This document shows positions 26,305 through 37,691 of a stretch of DNA of 64,000 nucleotides, piece after piece (the first letter of the stretch is position 1; each line of letters starts with the position of its first letter). The notes under the pieces were generated by a model, which searched no databases, was not told where the DNA came from, and worked only from the letters and a program-made list of their open reading frames with translations. The translations under genes were made by a program, and so were the position numbers. Source of the DNA: Bauldia sp. GTDB lineage: Bacteria; Pseudomonadota; Alphaproteobacteria; Rhizobiales; Kaistiaceae. The stretch spans positions 1-64,000 of the forward strand of contig JAHCJZ010000010.1 in NCBI GenBank assembly GCA_026126025.1. The letters run 5' to 3'.

Positions 26305-26345
26305 GTCCGGGGCGGCGCCGCGAGGCTGCCCCGGACCTTTCCCCC
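26305..26345 (+). terminator. Probable terminator after the GDPD gene
   Basis: A nine-base perfect stem, gtccggggc with gccccggac, around a 14-base loop, followed by ctttcccccc. It starts 12 bases after the stop codon. Confidence 0.65.
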
Positions 26346-26499
26346 CACGAAGAAGCGGCCCGCGCTGCGTTGTGCAGGCGGGCCGAGGTGGCGGAGGAGG
26401 TCCGCGGGAGGAGGGAGAGGAAAGAGACCGAAGGAAGAGGAATGCGTCGGGGATGGCCGGTCCGGCGGGGCTGGCCGCCGGACCGGGGGAAGGGAAGGC

Positions 26500-26871
26500 C
26501 TAGTAGATGTTGGGCAGGGGCTGGCCGGTGATGCAGGCGTAGTAGGCGTTGTTGTACTCGGCCTGCCACTGCGGCTGTCCGATCAGGGCGCCGCCGGCAA
26601 GGCCGAAGCCCGCGCCGACCGCGGCGCCGCCCAGCGGGTTGCCGAACAGGCTGCCGCCGACGAAGTAGCCGACGCCGGCGCCGACCAGGGTGCCGAGGAG
26701 GATGCGGCCGCCGCGATGGCCGGCGACGAGGTTGGCATAGTCCTTGGCGTAGCTGTCGCAGGCGGTGGGCGAGCGGACGATGAGGGGGGAAGCGGAAGAG
26801 GTGGCGGTGGTGGCGCCGATCATGCCGACGGAGAGGGCGGAGGCGACCAGGATCTTGGAGAAGGTGCGCAT
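26500..26871 (-). CDS. Small secreted glycine-zipper protein
   Basis: A 123-residue protein. The signal peptide is MRTFSKILVASALSVGMIGA with cleavage near SSA. A glycine-zipper membrane-like stretch follows (ILLGTLVGAGVGYFVGG, LGGAAVGAGFGLAGGALIG), then YNNAYYACITGQPLP. Such proteins are often attached to or inserted in the outer membrane. Two cysteines (ACDSYAK and YYACITG) may pair. No specific function is known. Confidence 0.82.
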   Translation of the reverse strand: MRTFSKILVASALSVGMIGATTATSSASPLIVRSPTACDSYAKDYANLVAGHRGGRILLGTLVGAGVGYFVGGSLFGNPLGGAAVGAGFGLAGGALIGQPQWQAEYNNAYYACITGQPLPNIY

Positions 26872-27062
26872 TGGGGTTGTCCTCAGGGTTGGAGCGGGTG
26901 TTGCGGCCCGCTGTTGAATTCGATGATGCGGTTCTAGGGTCCGTGCCCTGAACCCGACCTGAGGCTGTCGTTATGTTCTGTTCAGGTGGCTGCGACGGCC
27001 GCGAAACGGCGGAACGCCGCGGTTTCGAGGGCCAAAGATTTTTTCGCCGAGGCTGTTGGAGG

Positions 27063-27137
27063 CGAGTAGTGGGTAGCGAATAGCGAATAGGGAGCCGTCC
27101 CCTTTCCCCCTATTCGCTACTCGCTATTCGCTACTCC
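27063..27137. repeat. Intergenic inverted repeat, family E
   Basis: The left arm, gtagcgaatagcgaatagg (27073-27091), faces the right arm, ccctattcgctactcgctat (27107-27126). It lies just past the end of dnaE2. The same sequence words flank the repeat block at 8515-8716. Confidence 0.75.
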
Positions 27138-27139
27138 CT

Positions 27140-30637
<3,498 letters not shown>

Positions 30638-30687
30638 GGGACTTGCCCCGCCCTTGCAAAAGGAGCAGATCGTACCGACAATATGCT

Positions 30688-30963
30688 ATGGAGTATGAGT
30701 GGGATCCGGTAAAGGCAGCTGGCAACCTCGCCAAGCATGGCGTCGCCTTTGAACAGACGCAGGGCTTCGGCTGGGAGGAAGCCACGACAACAGAGGATGC
30801 CCGCAGGAACTATGGCGAGAGCCGGTTTATCGCGGTTGGACCGATCGAAGGCCGGCTCCACGTGCTGGTCTACACCCGACGCGGTGATCGCATTCGAGTA
30901 ATCGGTCTTCGCAGGGCGAACGACCGGGAGAGAGTGAAACATGAGCGAGCGAAAGAAGCCTGA
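30688..30963 (+). CDS. brnT: BrnT-family toxin
   Basis: A 91-residue RelE-fold ribonuclease toxin of the BrnT family. It has MEYEWDPVKAAGNLAKHGVA at the start (the family has FEWDxxKxxxNxxKHGVxF), FIAVGPIEGRLHVLVYTRRG and IRVIGLRRANDRERVKHERA. The family cleaves RNA to arrest translation and is neutralised by BrnA. ATG 30688 is used; a longer frame extends 15 codons upstream without support. It overlaps brnA by 23 bases and runs opposite to the SOS genes on both sides. Confidence 0.92.
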   Translation: MEYEWDPVKAAGNLAKHGVAFEQTQGFGWEEATTTEDARRNYGESRFIAVGPIEGRLHVLVYTRRGDRIRVIGLRRANDRERVKHERAKEA

Positions 30964-31243
30964 CCACATCTCCCGGGAAGACTGGGACGATCTCGATATC
31001 CCAGAGCTGACCGACGAGGACTTTGCCCGGATGCGCCCGGCGCGCGAGGTGTTCGCCGAACTCGGCCTGGAGATGCCGAAGCCGCGCAGCCGCGGGCCGC
31101 AGAAGGCGCCGACCAAGGTCCAGACCACGTTGCGGCTCGATCGGGAGGTGGTCGAACATTTCCGCGCCGCAGGCCGCGGCTGGCAGGGCCGCATCAACGA
31201 CACGCTGAAGAAGGCCGTCGCGCGGGCGCGGAAGGGTGGATAA
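30941..31243 (+). CDS. brnA: BrnA-family antitoxin
   Basis: A 100-residue antitoxin. The N-terminal part (DHISREDWDDLDIPELTDED) is acidic and would wrap the toxin. The C-terminal ribbon-helix-helix is PTKVQTTLRLDREVVEHFRA then GRGWQGRINDTLKKAV, the usual BrnA motif. It represses its own operon in known systems. It starts inside the end of brnT, and ten bases separate its stop from the end of the convergent imuB. Confidence 0.92.
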   Translation: MSERKKPDHISREDWDDLDIPELTDEDFARMRPAREVFAELGLEMPKPRSRGPQKAPTKVQTTLRLDREVVEHFRAAGRGWQGRINDTLKKAVARARKGG

Positions 31244-31253
31244 TGCCACGCGC

Positions 31254-32825
31254 TCATGCCAGCAGCCCCTGCATGAACCAGCGCGGGCTGTCGGCCTCGC
31301 TGTAGAGGCCGTCGCGGTAGAGCCAGAAGCGGTGACCGGCGCGGTCCTCGACGCGGTAATAGTCGCGGGTGAGCCCGTCCTCGCGCCACCATTCGGCGGC
31401 GATCCGCTCCGGGCCTTCGGCGCGGGCGACCTCGTAGAGCGCGCGGCGCCAGCGGAAGCGGAGCGGCGGCCCTTCGGGAATCTCGGCGATCGCGTCAACC
31501 GGCTCCGGCCGGTCGAGAAGGCGGAGCGGCCGGTCGATCGGATCGTCGGCGGCATGCTCCGGCCATGACGCGCTCTCGACGGTGGCGGAGGCCATCAGCG
31601 CCCGCGCCGAGCGCTCGGGGATGTGGCTCTCCTGCAGCGAGAGGCGTAGCACACGGCTGAGACCGAGCCGCGCGCCGAGGCGGTCGACCAGCCGCTCGAC
31701 CCCGGCCGTGCCGTCGGCTTCGCCGGTGAGGTCGATCTGCGCCGCGGTCGCGCGATCGACCGCAAGCACCGCGAGACGGATCAGGTCGAAGCCGAAGCCG
31801 GCGTCGAAATCGTCGCCGATCGCGGTGAATTTCTCGGCGAAGAGCTCGGCGACGAGATGCGGGGCGCGGAGCGGGCGGCCGGTGGCGATTTCGGCGCGCT
31901 CGACCGCGCCGTCGGTGCGGTAGAGCGACAGCTCGAAATGCCGGCCGCCGACGCCGCCTTCGGTCAGCCGCGGCTCCAGCGTCCCGGCCAGCGACAGCAC
32001 CGTCGCCGCGATGTCGGCCTCAAGGCTCACCGGCTCGGCGAAGCGGCGCTCGGCGAAGAGCTGGGGCATCGGCCGGCGCGGCGAGATCGCCTCCTCCTCG
32101 CGGCCGGACGCCTGGTCGAGGCGACGGAGCAGCGCCGCGCCGAAGCGGACGGCGAGCGGCGCCCGCGGCGCCTCGGCGATCTGGCCGATGGTCCTCAGCC
32201 CGACGCGCTCGAGCCCGGCGACGATGTCGGCGGGAAGGCGGAGCGCCGGCAGCGGCAGGCAGCGGAGCGCCTCGTGCGAGCCGCCGGGCGGGACGACGCC
32301 CGGCCGGCCATAGGCGGCGACGGCGAAGGCGGCACCCGGCGTGTCGGCGATCGCCGCGGCGACGGCGAACCCCTCCGCCCGAACGCGGGCGAGGAGATCG
32401 CGGAGCAGCGCCGCCTCGCCGCCGAAGAGATGGGCGCAGCCGGTGATGTCGAGCATCAGCCCGTCGCTGCCGGCAAGGCCGACCAGCGGGGTATAGCGCT
32501 CGGCCCAGTCGGCGATACCGCCGAGGAGCCGCGCATCGGCGTCGGCGTCGGCCTCGACCGCCTCGAGCGCGGGGATCATCGCGCGGGCTTCGGCGAGCGT
32601 CTGGCCGGGCGACAGGCCGCAGCCGAGCGCGACCTCGTCGAGCGCGACCAGCCGGACCGCGCTCTTCAGCCTGTCGGTGACGGCGAGCGGCGGCGCGTCA
32701 GGCGGTGCGGCGGTATGGCGCCACGACCGTCCCCGCCGCTGCCGGAGGATCCGGTCGGTCGAAAGGAACGGCAGCACCAGCGCCAGCACCCGCCGCGCCG
32801 GCAGGGGCGAAGCGTGCCTTGGCAT
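31254..32825 (-). CDS. imuB: ImuB, Y-family polymerase-like mutasome protein
   Basis: A 523-residue non-catalytic Y-family homologue that tethers ImuA and DnaE2 to the beta clamp in damage-induced mutagenesis. It has RRVLALVLPFLSTDRILRQR at the start, RLVALDEVALGCGLSPGQTL, LVGLAGSDGLMLDITGCAHL (the residues that replace the DinB acid pair) and a helix-hairpin-helix (IVAGLERVGLRTIGQIAEAP). The C-terminal domain ends in RFWLYRDGLYSEADSPRWFM, a typical ImuB ending. A clamp motif is likely near MPQLFAERRF. The ATG at 32825 makes it overlap imuA by 128 bases. Confidence 0.93.
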   Translation of the reverse strand: MPRHASPLPARRVLALVLPFLSTDRILRQRRGRSWRHTAAPPDAPPLAVTDRLKSAVRLVALDEVALGCGLSPGQTLAEARAMIPALEAVEADADADARLLGGIADWAERYTPLVGLAGSDGLMLDITGCAHLFGGEAALLRDLLARVRAEGFAVAAAIADTPGAAFAVAAYGRPGVVPPGGSHEALRCLPLPALRLPADIVAGLERVGLRTIGQIAEAPRAPLAVRFGAALLRRLDQASGREEEAISPRRPMPQLFAERRFAEPVSLEADIAATVLSLAGTLEPRLTEGGVGGRHFELSLYRTDGAVERAEIATGRPLRAPHLVAELFAEKFTAIGDDFDAGFGFDLIRLAVLAVDRATAAQIDLTGEADGTAGVERLVDRLGARLGLSRVLRLSLQESHIPERSARALMASATVESASWPEHAADDPIDRPLRLLDRPEPVDAIAEIPEGPPLRFRWRRALYEVARAEGPERIAAEWWREDGLTRDYYRVEDRAGHRFWLYRDGLYSEADSPRWFMQGLLA

Positions 32826-33594
32826 GATCCCACTCCAGGTCGAATTGGCCCGTCGGGCCGTGACGGTTCTTCTCCAGCACCGCGCGAAAGGCCGGACGCC
32901 CGACCCCACCGGCGAAGCCGTCCATCACGCCGGACGGACGCGGCTCGATCAGCCAGCGCGTGACCGCCGCCCCGGGCTCGGGGTCGCTGGCGAGGCGCAC
33001 CATCAGCCCGGTGACGCGACGCTCGCGGGCGCGGAGCGCGAGGCGCCGGCTGCCCGTGAGGTCGAGCGCATGGGGCGTGCCGCGGGTCACGCCGACGGCG
33101 GCGGCAAGGCCGGGGCAGCGCAGCCCTTCCTCCACCGCCCACAGCGCCTCTGCGGCGCGCCGCGCCCGCACGATGACGAGGCGGCCGGGGTCGAGGCCGA
33201 ACTGCGCGAGGCCGGGACCGAACGGGAAGCCCGCCTCGGCCAGCGCCGTCTCCTCCTCGACCCAGAGCACCGGGCGGGGATCGCGGGCGCCGATCAGCGC
33301 CAGCAGCGCCACGGCGAAGCCGGTCGCGGCGCCGCCGCTCCGGGTGGTCTCGACGCGGATCTCGTGGAGCGCGGAGAGCGCCAGCCCGCCGCCGAGCCTG
33401 CCGTCGAGCGCCGCGATGCCGAGGGGGAGGCGGTCGCCATCCTCGGGATGCCGGAAGCCGGCCTGATCGGGCTCGGCAAAGCCGCGCGCATCGCGACCGT
33501 CCTCGCCCAGGAAGACGGGACGTCCCTCGATGGCAGCGATGCTGCGCCGAAGCGCGGGAAGCTGCGCCTGTGCCATGGTCGCGCTCTCGCGCAT
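32698..33594 (-). CDS. imuA: ImuA, RecA-like mutasome protein
   Basis: About 298 residues. It has the RecA-like core of ImuA (LPLGIAALDGRLGGGLALSA, ALHEIRVET, DPRPVLWVEEETAL, RLVIVRARRAAEALWAVEEG), with a degenerate P-loop, as in the family. The end of the core, GQFDLEWDHAKARF, is followed by a Gly/Ala/Pro-rich tail of about 38 residues that is encoded by the same DNA as the imuB start. I place the start at ATG 33594 (33576 also possible), since the SOS box at 33615-33629 would otherwise lie inside the gene. Confidence 0.88.
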   Translation of the reverse strand: MRESATMAQAQLPALRRSIAAIEGRPVFLGEDGRDARGFAEPDQAGFRHPEDGDRLPLGIAALDGRLGGGLALSALHEIRVETTRSGGAATGFAVALLALIGARDPRPVLWVEEETALAEAGFPFGPGLAQFGLDPGRLVIVRARRAAEALWAVEEGLRCPGLAAAVGVTRGTPHALDLTGSRRLALRARERRVTGLMVRLASDPEPGAAVTRWLIEPRPSGVMDGFAGGVGRPAFRAVLEKNRHGPTGQFDLEWDHAKARFAPAGAAGAGAGAAVPFDRPDPPAAAGTVVAPYRRTA

Positions 33595-33614
33595 GGCTGT
33601 GCCTGCCCGGTATT

Positions 33615-33629
33615 GTTCCTGATTTGTTC
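33615..33629 (+). promoter_or_regulatory. LexA (SOS) box upstream of imuA-imuB
   Basis: GTTC-CTGATTT-GTTC, a perfect GTTC-N7-GTTC direct repeat, 21 bases before the chosen imuA start. The A+T-rich bases around it suit a promoter. The same motif controls dinB at 17565-17579. Confidence 0.88.
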
Positions 33630-33696
33630 CCATGGATTCCAGAGCCGCGGTCGAGAGTCAAGCGAGCGCTTCGACCCGGTAGGGATCACATCCAGA

Positions 33697-34011
33697 TCAC
33701 GGGAAGACAGCGATGGACACATCTGTGTCAATGCCGCTTTGGGCCATCTTCTCCATACGCGCGAGAGCCACCGATGTTGAAATCAGCAACAGATAGTACC
33801 AGGTGGCTTCATCCAAATTTGAGGTATTCGCAACGTCAACTCTATACGGAGGCTCGATCGCATTCATACCGCCATACACCATGGAATCTATCCAAGCGTC
33901 TGGCCCCTTCCCGTGCCCCTCTGGGGCGCCAAGCGCTGCCTTCAGCGCTTGGTCGACATCAGCCGGACGCCTCCATTGAGAGGCATCCAATTGGATAACA
34001 TGGTCTGCCAT
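33697..34011 (-). CDS. Barstar-family-like protein
   Basis: A 104-residue protein. The start HVIQLDASQWRRPADVDQAL, then LKAALGAPEGHGKGPDAWID and GGMNAIEPPYRV, follow the barstar pattern (DADDFYxALLxALGAPxWHGxNLDAxxDS...NxIEPPYR) seen in small alphaproteobacterial barstar proteins. The C-terminal part (ATWYYLLLISTSVALARMEK) completes it. Barstars inhibit barnase-type ribonucleases, but no such nuclease is encoded nearby. GC content is clearly lower than in the flanking genes, which suggests acquisition. It lies between imuA and a divergent MFS gene. Confidence 0.75.
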   Translation of the reverse strand: MADHVIQLDASQWRRPADVDQALKAALGAPEGHGKGPDAWIDSMVYGGMNAIEPPYRVDVANTSNLDEATWYYLLLISTSVALARMEKMAQSGIDTDVSIAVFP

Positions 34012-34140
34012 GACCCCAATGTCCCCTCTCTTCTGTCTAATCTTCTAATCGCCATACCCCCATTTGCGGCCTTCCGCCCTTGATTGCGACGGCGAAACGC
34101 TGACACTCGCGCCACGAACGCGGCCGAGGGGGGATTGCCG

Positions 34141-35640
34141 ATGTCGACGCTGCCGCTGGCCCATGCCGGCGACCCGCCGCATACCGTGGCGCCGGACGAG
34201 GCCGGGCCGCCGGCGCCGGTCGGCCGGCGCGCGATCCTCGCCTGGTTCCTGTTCGACTGGGCGGCGCAGCCGGTCAACACCCTGATCACCACCTTCGTCA
34301 TCCCGCCCTTCTTCGTCGGCGTGGTGGTGCCGCGCTTCCTCGAAGCGATCGCCGCGTCCGACCCCGCGAGCGCCGCCGCCACCATGACCGCCGACGACAT
34401 GGAGGCGGTCGGCCAGGCGTGGTGGGGCTGGGCGGCGGCGCTCGCCGGCATCGCCGTCGCGATCCTGTCGCCGATCCTCGGCGCCATCGCCGACGCCGCC
34501 GGCCGGCGGAAGCCGTGGATCGCCGCCTTCGGCGCGCTCCTCGTCCTCGGCTCCTTCGCGCTGTGGTTCGCCGAGCCGGGGGCGCCCGGCGCGGTCATCA
34601 TCGCGCTGATCGGCTTCGCCATTGCCACTCTCGGCGACGAGTTCGCGACCGTCTTCAACAACGCCATGATGCCGCGCCTCGTCGCCGCCGACCGGCTCGG
34701 GCGGCTCTCCGGCTCGGGCTGGGCGATGGGCTATTTCGGCGGCATGCTGGCGCTCGTCATCCTCCTTGCCTTCTTCGTCGCCAACGCCGACGAGACCACC
34801 ACTTTCTTCGGCTTCGCCCCGCTCTTCGGGCTCGAACCGGCGACCTATGAGGGCGTGCGCGCCACCGGCCCGCTCACCGCGCTGTGGTTCGTCGTCTTCG
34901 TCATCCCGATGTTCCTCTACGTGCCCGACACGCCGCGGCTGATGCCGGTTCGCGCCGCGGTGCGCATGGGGCTCGCGACGCTGCGCAAGACCCTCACGGG
35001 CCTTCGCGGCGAATACAACATGCTGCGCTTCCTGATCGCGCGGATGATCTATGCCGACGGCCTTGCCGGGCTCTTCGCCTTCGGCGGCGTCTACGCCGCC
35101 AGCACCTTCGACTGGGGCACCACCGAGACGCTGCTCTTCGGCGTCGTCGTCATCGTCGCGGCGATCCCCGGCGCCTTTCTCGGCGGCCGGCTCGACGACC
35201 GCCTCGGCTCCAAGGCGGTCATCCTCGGCTCGCTGACGGTGCTGGTGGTGGCGTCGCTGCTCGCGGTCTCGATCGACGCCGACAGCATCCTCTTTGGCAT
35301 CGCCTCCGCTCCGCCGCTCGCCGATGACGGGCTCTTCGCCAGCACCGGCGAGCAGCTCTACCTCATCCTCGGCGCCGCGATCGGCGCGGTGGCGGGGCCG
35401 CTCCAGGCGGCAAGCCGCGCCCTCCTCGTCCGCCTCGCGCCGCGGCCGCGCATCACCCAGTTCTTCGGCCTCTACGCGCTGACCGGCAAGCTCACGACCT
35501 TCGTCGCCGCGCTCGCCGTCGCCCTCCTCACCACCCTCAGCGGCAGCCAGCGGATCGGCATTTCGGTGCTGGTCGTGTTCTTCGTCGCCGGCGGCGTCCT
35601 GATGCTCGGCGTCCGCGAACGGCAAACGGGAAGAGCTTAA
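34141..35640 (+). CDS. MFS transporter, UMF1/Atg22-like family
   Basis: A 499-residue membrane protein with about 12 helices. LAWFLFDWAAQPVNTLITTF near the N terminus is the UMF1-family signature (xxWxLYDWAxxxxxT). AIADAAGRRKPWIAAFGALL is the MFS loop 2-3 motif, and GPLQAASRALLVRLAPRPR lies in the C-terminal half. Substrate is unknown; relatives have been linked to amino-acid or lipid-related export. ATG 34141 has a G-rich ribosome site about eight bases upstream. Confidence 0.9.
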   Translation: MSTLPLAHAGDPPHTVAPDEAGPPAPVGRRAILAWFLFDWAAQPVNTLITTFVIPPFFVGVVVPRFLEAIAASDPASAAATMTADDMEAVGQAWWGWAAALAGIAVAILSPILGAIADAAGRRKPWIAAFGALLVLGSFALWFAEPGAPGAVIIALIGFAIATLGDEFATVFNNAMMPRLVAADRLGRLSGSGWAMGYFGGMLALVILLAFFVANADETTTFFGFAPLFGLEPATYEGVRATGPLTALWFVVFVIPMFLYVPDTPRLMPVRAAVRMGLATLRKTLTGLRGEYNMLRFLIARMIYADGLAGLFAFGGVYAASTFDWGTTETLLFGVVVIVAAIPGAFLGGRLDDRLGSKAVILGSLTVLVVASLLAVSIDADSILFGIASAPPLADDGLFASTGEQLYLILGAAIGAVAGPLQAASRALLVRLAPRPRITQFFGLYALTGKLTTFVAALAVALLTTLSGSQRIGISVLVVFFVAGGVLMLGVRERQTGRA

Positions 35641-35665
35641 GGGTCTCGGACACCCACCTTTTTTT

Positions 35666-35784
35666 CAACCCTCCCCTTGCGGGAGGGTCAAAACCGCGGA
35701 GCGGTTTTGGGGAGGGGTGCTGACAGCAGGCTGAGACTCTGCCGAAGCTCAGCACCCCTCCCGAACCCGCAAGGGGGAGGTTGA
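35666..35784. repeat. Intergenic palindromic repeat, family A
   Basis: Outer arms caaccctccccttgcgggag and cccgcaagggggaggttg, with nested hairpins gtcaaaaccgcggagcggtttt and gaggggtgctga facing tcagcacccctc. It fills the gap between the MFS gene and ispA. Same family as 2361-2493 and 24306-24442. Confidence 0.85.
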
Positions 35785-35807
35785 AGAAGACGTGGTGGAG
35801 CGTGGTC

Positions 35808-36713
35808 CTAGGCCCCGCGGGCGGCGATGAAGGCGCAGGCGGCCGAGAGAGGCGTGGCTGCGGCGCCGTAGGGGGCGAGCTCGGCTTCGGCGGCGGCGAT
35901 GTGGGTTGCGAGGCGGCGGCGGGCTTCGTCCATGCCAAGGAGAGCCACCAGCGTCGGCTTCTTTCGCGCCGCGTCCTTGGCCGAGGCCTTGCCGAGCGCG
36001 GCGGCGTTGCCGGAGGCGTCGAGGAGGTCGTCGGCGAGCTGGAAGGCGGCGCCGAGCGCGGCCCCGAAGCGGGCGAGGCGGACGCGGTCGTCCGGCCCGG
36101 CGCGACCGAGGATCGCGCCGGCTTCCGCGGCGTAGCGGATCAGCGCCCCGGTCTTCATCGCCTGGACGCCGGCGATCGTCTCAGCCGGCAGCGCCTTCCC
36201 CTCGCCCGCCATGTCGAGCATCTGGCCGCCCGCCATGCCACCGATCCCCGCGGCCCGGGCGAGGCCGGCGATGAGGGCAAGGCGGACGTCGGGATCCGGG
36301 TCCGTCGCCGGGTCCGCGAGGATGTCGAAGGCGAGCGTCAGCAGGGCGTCGCCGGCGAGGATCGCGGTCGCCTCATCGAAGGCGCGGTGGACGGTCGGCC
36401 GGCCGCGGCGGAGGTCGTCGTCGTCCATCGCCGGCAGGTCGTCATGGACGAGGCTGTAGCAATGCACGCATTCGAGCGCGGCCGCCGCGCGCAGGACGCC
36501 GCTGCCCTCGGCGCCGAACAGCCGCGCGTTCTCGATCAGCAGGAACGGGCGGAAGCGCTTGCCGCCGCCCAGCGCGGCATGGCGCATCGCGGCGACAAGC
36601 CGCTCCGGCCGCGCCAGCTCGCCCTCGCCCGGCGCATCGGAAAGGAGCGCGGCGAGCGTCGCCTCGGTTGCGGCGGCGGCTTCGGCGAGGCGGGATTCGA
36701 ACGTATCGCTCAT
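35808..36713 (-). CDS. ispA: Polyprenyl diphosphate synthase, farnesyl diphosphate synthase type
   Basis: A 301-residue isoprenoid chain synthase that condenses IPP with DMAPP and GPP to FPP. The first Asp-rich motif is CYSLVHDDLPAMDDDDLRRG (DDx4D, the bacterial FPP form) near residue 85-100. The second is AFQLADDLLD near residue 225. GGKRFRPFLLI near residue 50 binds IPP. Length and the CxxxYSLVHDDLPAMD context match IspA. No dxs or xseB is next to it. Confidence 0.93.
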   Translation of the reverse strand: MSDTFESRLAEAAAATEATLAALLSDAPGEGELARPERLVAAMRHAALGGGKRFRPFLLIENARLFGAEGSGVLRAAAALECVHCYSLVHDDLPAMDDDDLRRGRPTVHRAFDEATAILAGDALLTLAFDILADPATDPDPDVRLALIAGLARAAGIGGMAGGQMLDMAGEGKALPAETIAGVQAMKTGALIRYAAEAGAILGRAGPDDRVRLARFGAALGAAFQLADDLLDASGNAAALGKASAKDAARKKPTLVALLGMDEARRRLATHIAAAEAELAPYGAAATPLSAACAFIAARGA

Positions 36714-36789
36714 CGCCCGCTCCGATGCGGCGAAGCGGCCGGCGGGTCAAGCCGGAGCGGATGAAGTGATGGGAAACCCGCCACCTCCG

Positions 36790-36877
36790 CGTCATGGCCG
36801 GGCTTGTCCCGGCCATCCACGACTTGTTGCCTGGCTGTGAAGGAAGCGTCATGCCCGCAACAAGTGCGGGCATGACG
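36790..36877. repeat. Intergenic palindromes, family D
   Basis: Two palindromes in series: gtcatggccgggcttgtccc/ggccatccacg and gcgtcatgcccgcaacaagt/gcgggcatgacgc. Both are sequence types commonly scattered through Rhizobiales genomes. Confidence 0.75.
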
Positions 36878-36921
36878 CTTGTGGGGGTGTTGTCGGGTAC
36901 TTGTGGGGATGTTGTCGGGTA
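36878..36921. repeat. Two-copy 22-base direct repeat before mtgA
   Basis: cttgtggggXtgttgtcggg plus ta is repeated twice in tandem (X is g, then a), ending ten bases before the mtgA start codon. The two copies differ at one base. Confidence 0.85.
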
Positions 36922-36931
36922 GAAGCGCGGC

Positions 36932-37654
36932 ATGACCGTGGGGGACGAGACACAGGGGCCGCGCCGAGCGCGGCGCACCGCCGAGCGGAAGCCGCGGCCA
37001 TTGTGGTGGCGGGTGCTGCGGGGCGTGGTGATCGCGGTGGTGATCGTCGCCGCGATCCCGCTGCTGTTGACGCCGCTCTACCGGGTGGTGGCGCCGGTCT
37101 CGACGCTGATGGTCTATGAGCGGCTGTTCGGCAACGGCGCCGAGCGCGACTGGGTGACGCTCGACCAGATGTCGCCGGCGCTGATCCGCGCGGTGGTGGC
37201 GTCGGAGGATGCGTTCTTCTGCCGCCATCACGGGATCGACTGGGGCGCGGTGCGCGAGGTGATCCAGGCGGGCGACAGCCGCGGCGCGTCAACCATCGCG
37301 ATGCAGACCGCGAAGAACCTCTTCCTGTGGCCGGGGCGGAGCTGGCTCCGGAAGGGGCTCGAAGTGCCGCTCGCCTGGTGGGCGAACCTCACCCTCGGCA
37401 AGCGGCGGCTGATGGAGGTCTATCTCAACGTCGCCGAATGGGGCCCCGGCATCTTCGGCGCCGGCCGGGCGGCGCAGTTCCATTTCGGCGTCCCCCCCGA
37501 TGCGCTGACCGCCCGCCAGGCCGCGCTCCTCGCGGTGACGCTCCCCGACCCGATCGGCCGCAATCCCGCCGCTCCCGGTCCTGGCCTCTCCGCCCTTGCC
37601 GACCGCATCGCGTCGCGGGCCGCGGACGTGTCATGCCTCGGGCTCTCCCCTTGA
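36932..37654 (+). CDS. mtgA: Monofunctional biosynthetic peptidoglycan transglycosylase
   Basis: A 240-residue glycosyltransferase family 51 enzyme that polymerises lipid II into glycan strands. One transmembrane helix (LRGVVIAVVIVAAIPLLLTP) anchors it in the inner membrane. The catalytic Glu is in VVASEDAFFCRHHGIDWGAV, followed by RGASTIAMQTAKNLFLWPGR, KGLEVPLAWWANLTLGKRRL and EVYLNVAEWGPGIFGA. Length is normal. The ribosome site is weak and close to the 22-base tandem repeat. Confidence 0.95.
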   Translation: MTVGDETQGPRRARRTAERKPRPLWWRVLRGVVIAVVIVAAIPLLLTPLYRVVAPVSTLMVYERLFGNGAERDWVTLDQMSPALIRAVVASEDAFFCRHHGIDWGAVREVIQAGDSRGASTIAMQTAKNLFLWPGRSWLRKGLEVPLAWWANLTLGKRRLMEVYLNVAEWGPGIFGAGRAAQFHFGVPPDALTARQAALLAVTLPDPIGRNPAAPGPGLSALADRIASRAADVSCLGLSP

Positions 37655-37691
37655 AGCCCGCAGGCGCAGGCGCCGTTCCTTCAGCGCGGCG

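Noticed and set aside
33595-33633. Upstream ATG at 33633 as the imuA start
   Set aside because: It would place the LexA box inside the coding sequence; ATG 33594 or 33576 puts the box in the promoter.
33697-34011. Barnase-barstar toxin-antitoxin pair
   Set aside because: No barnase-like or other ribonuclease frame lies within several kilobases, apart from the separate brnTA pair, which has its own antitoxin.
36878-36921. CRISPR repeat
   Set aside because: Only two abutting copies, no spacers and no cas genes anywhere in the window.
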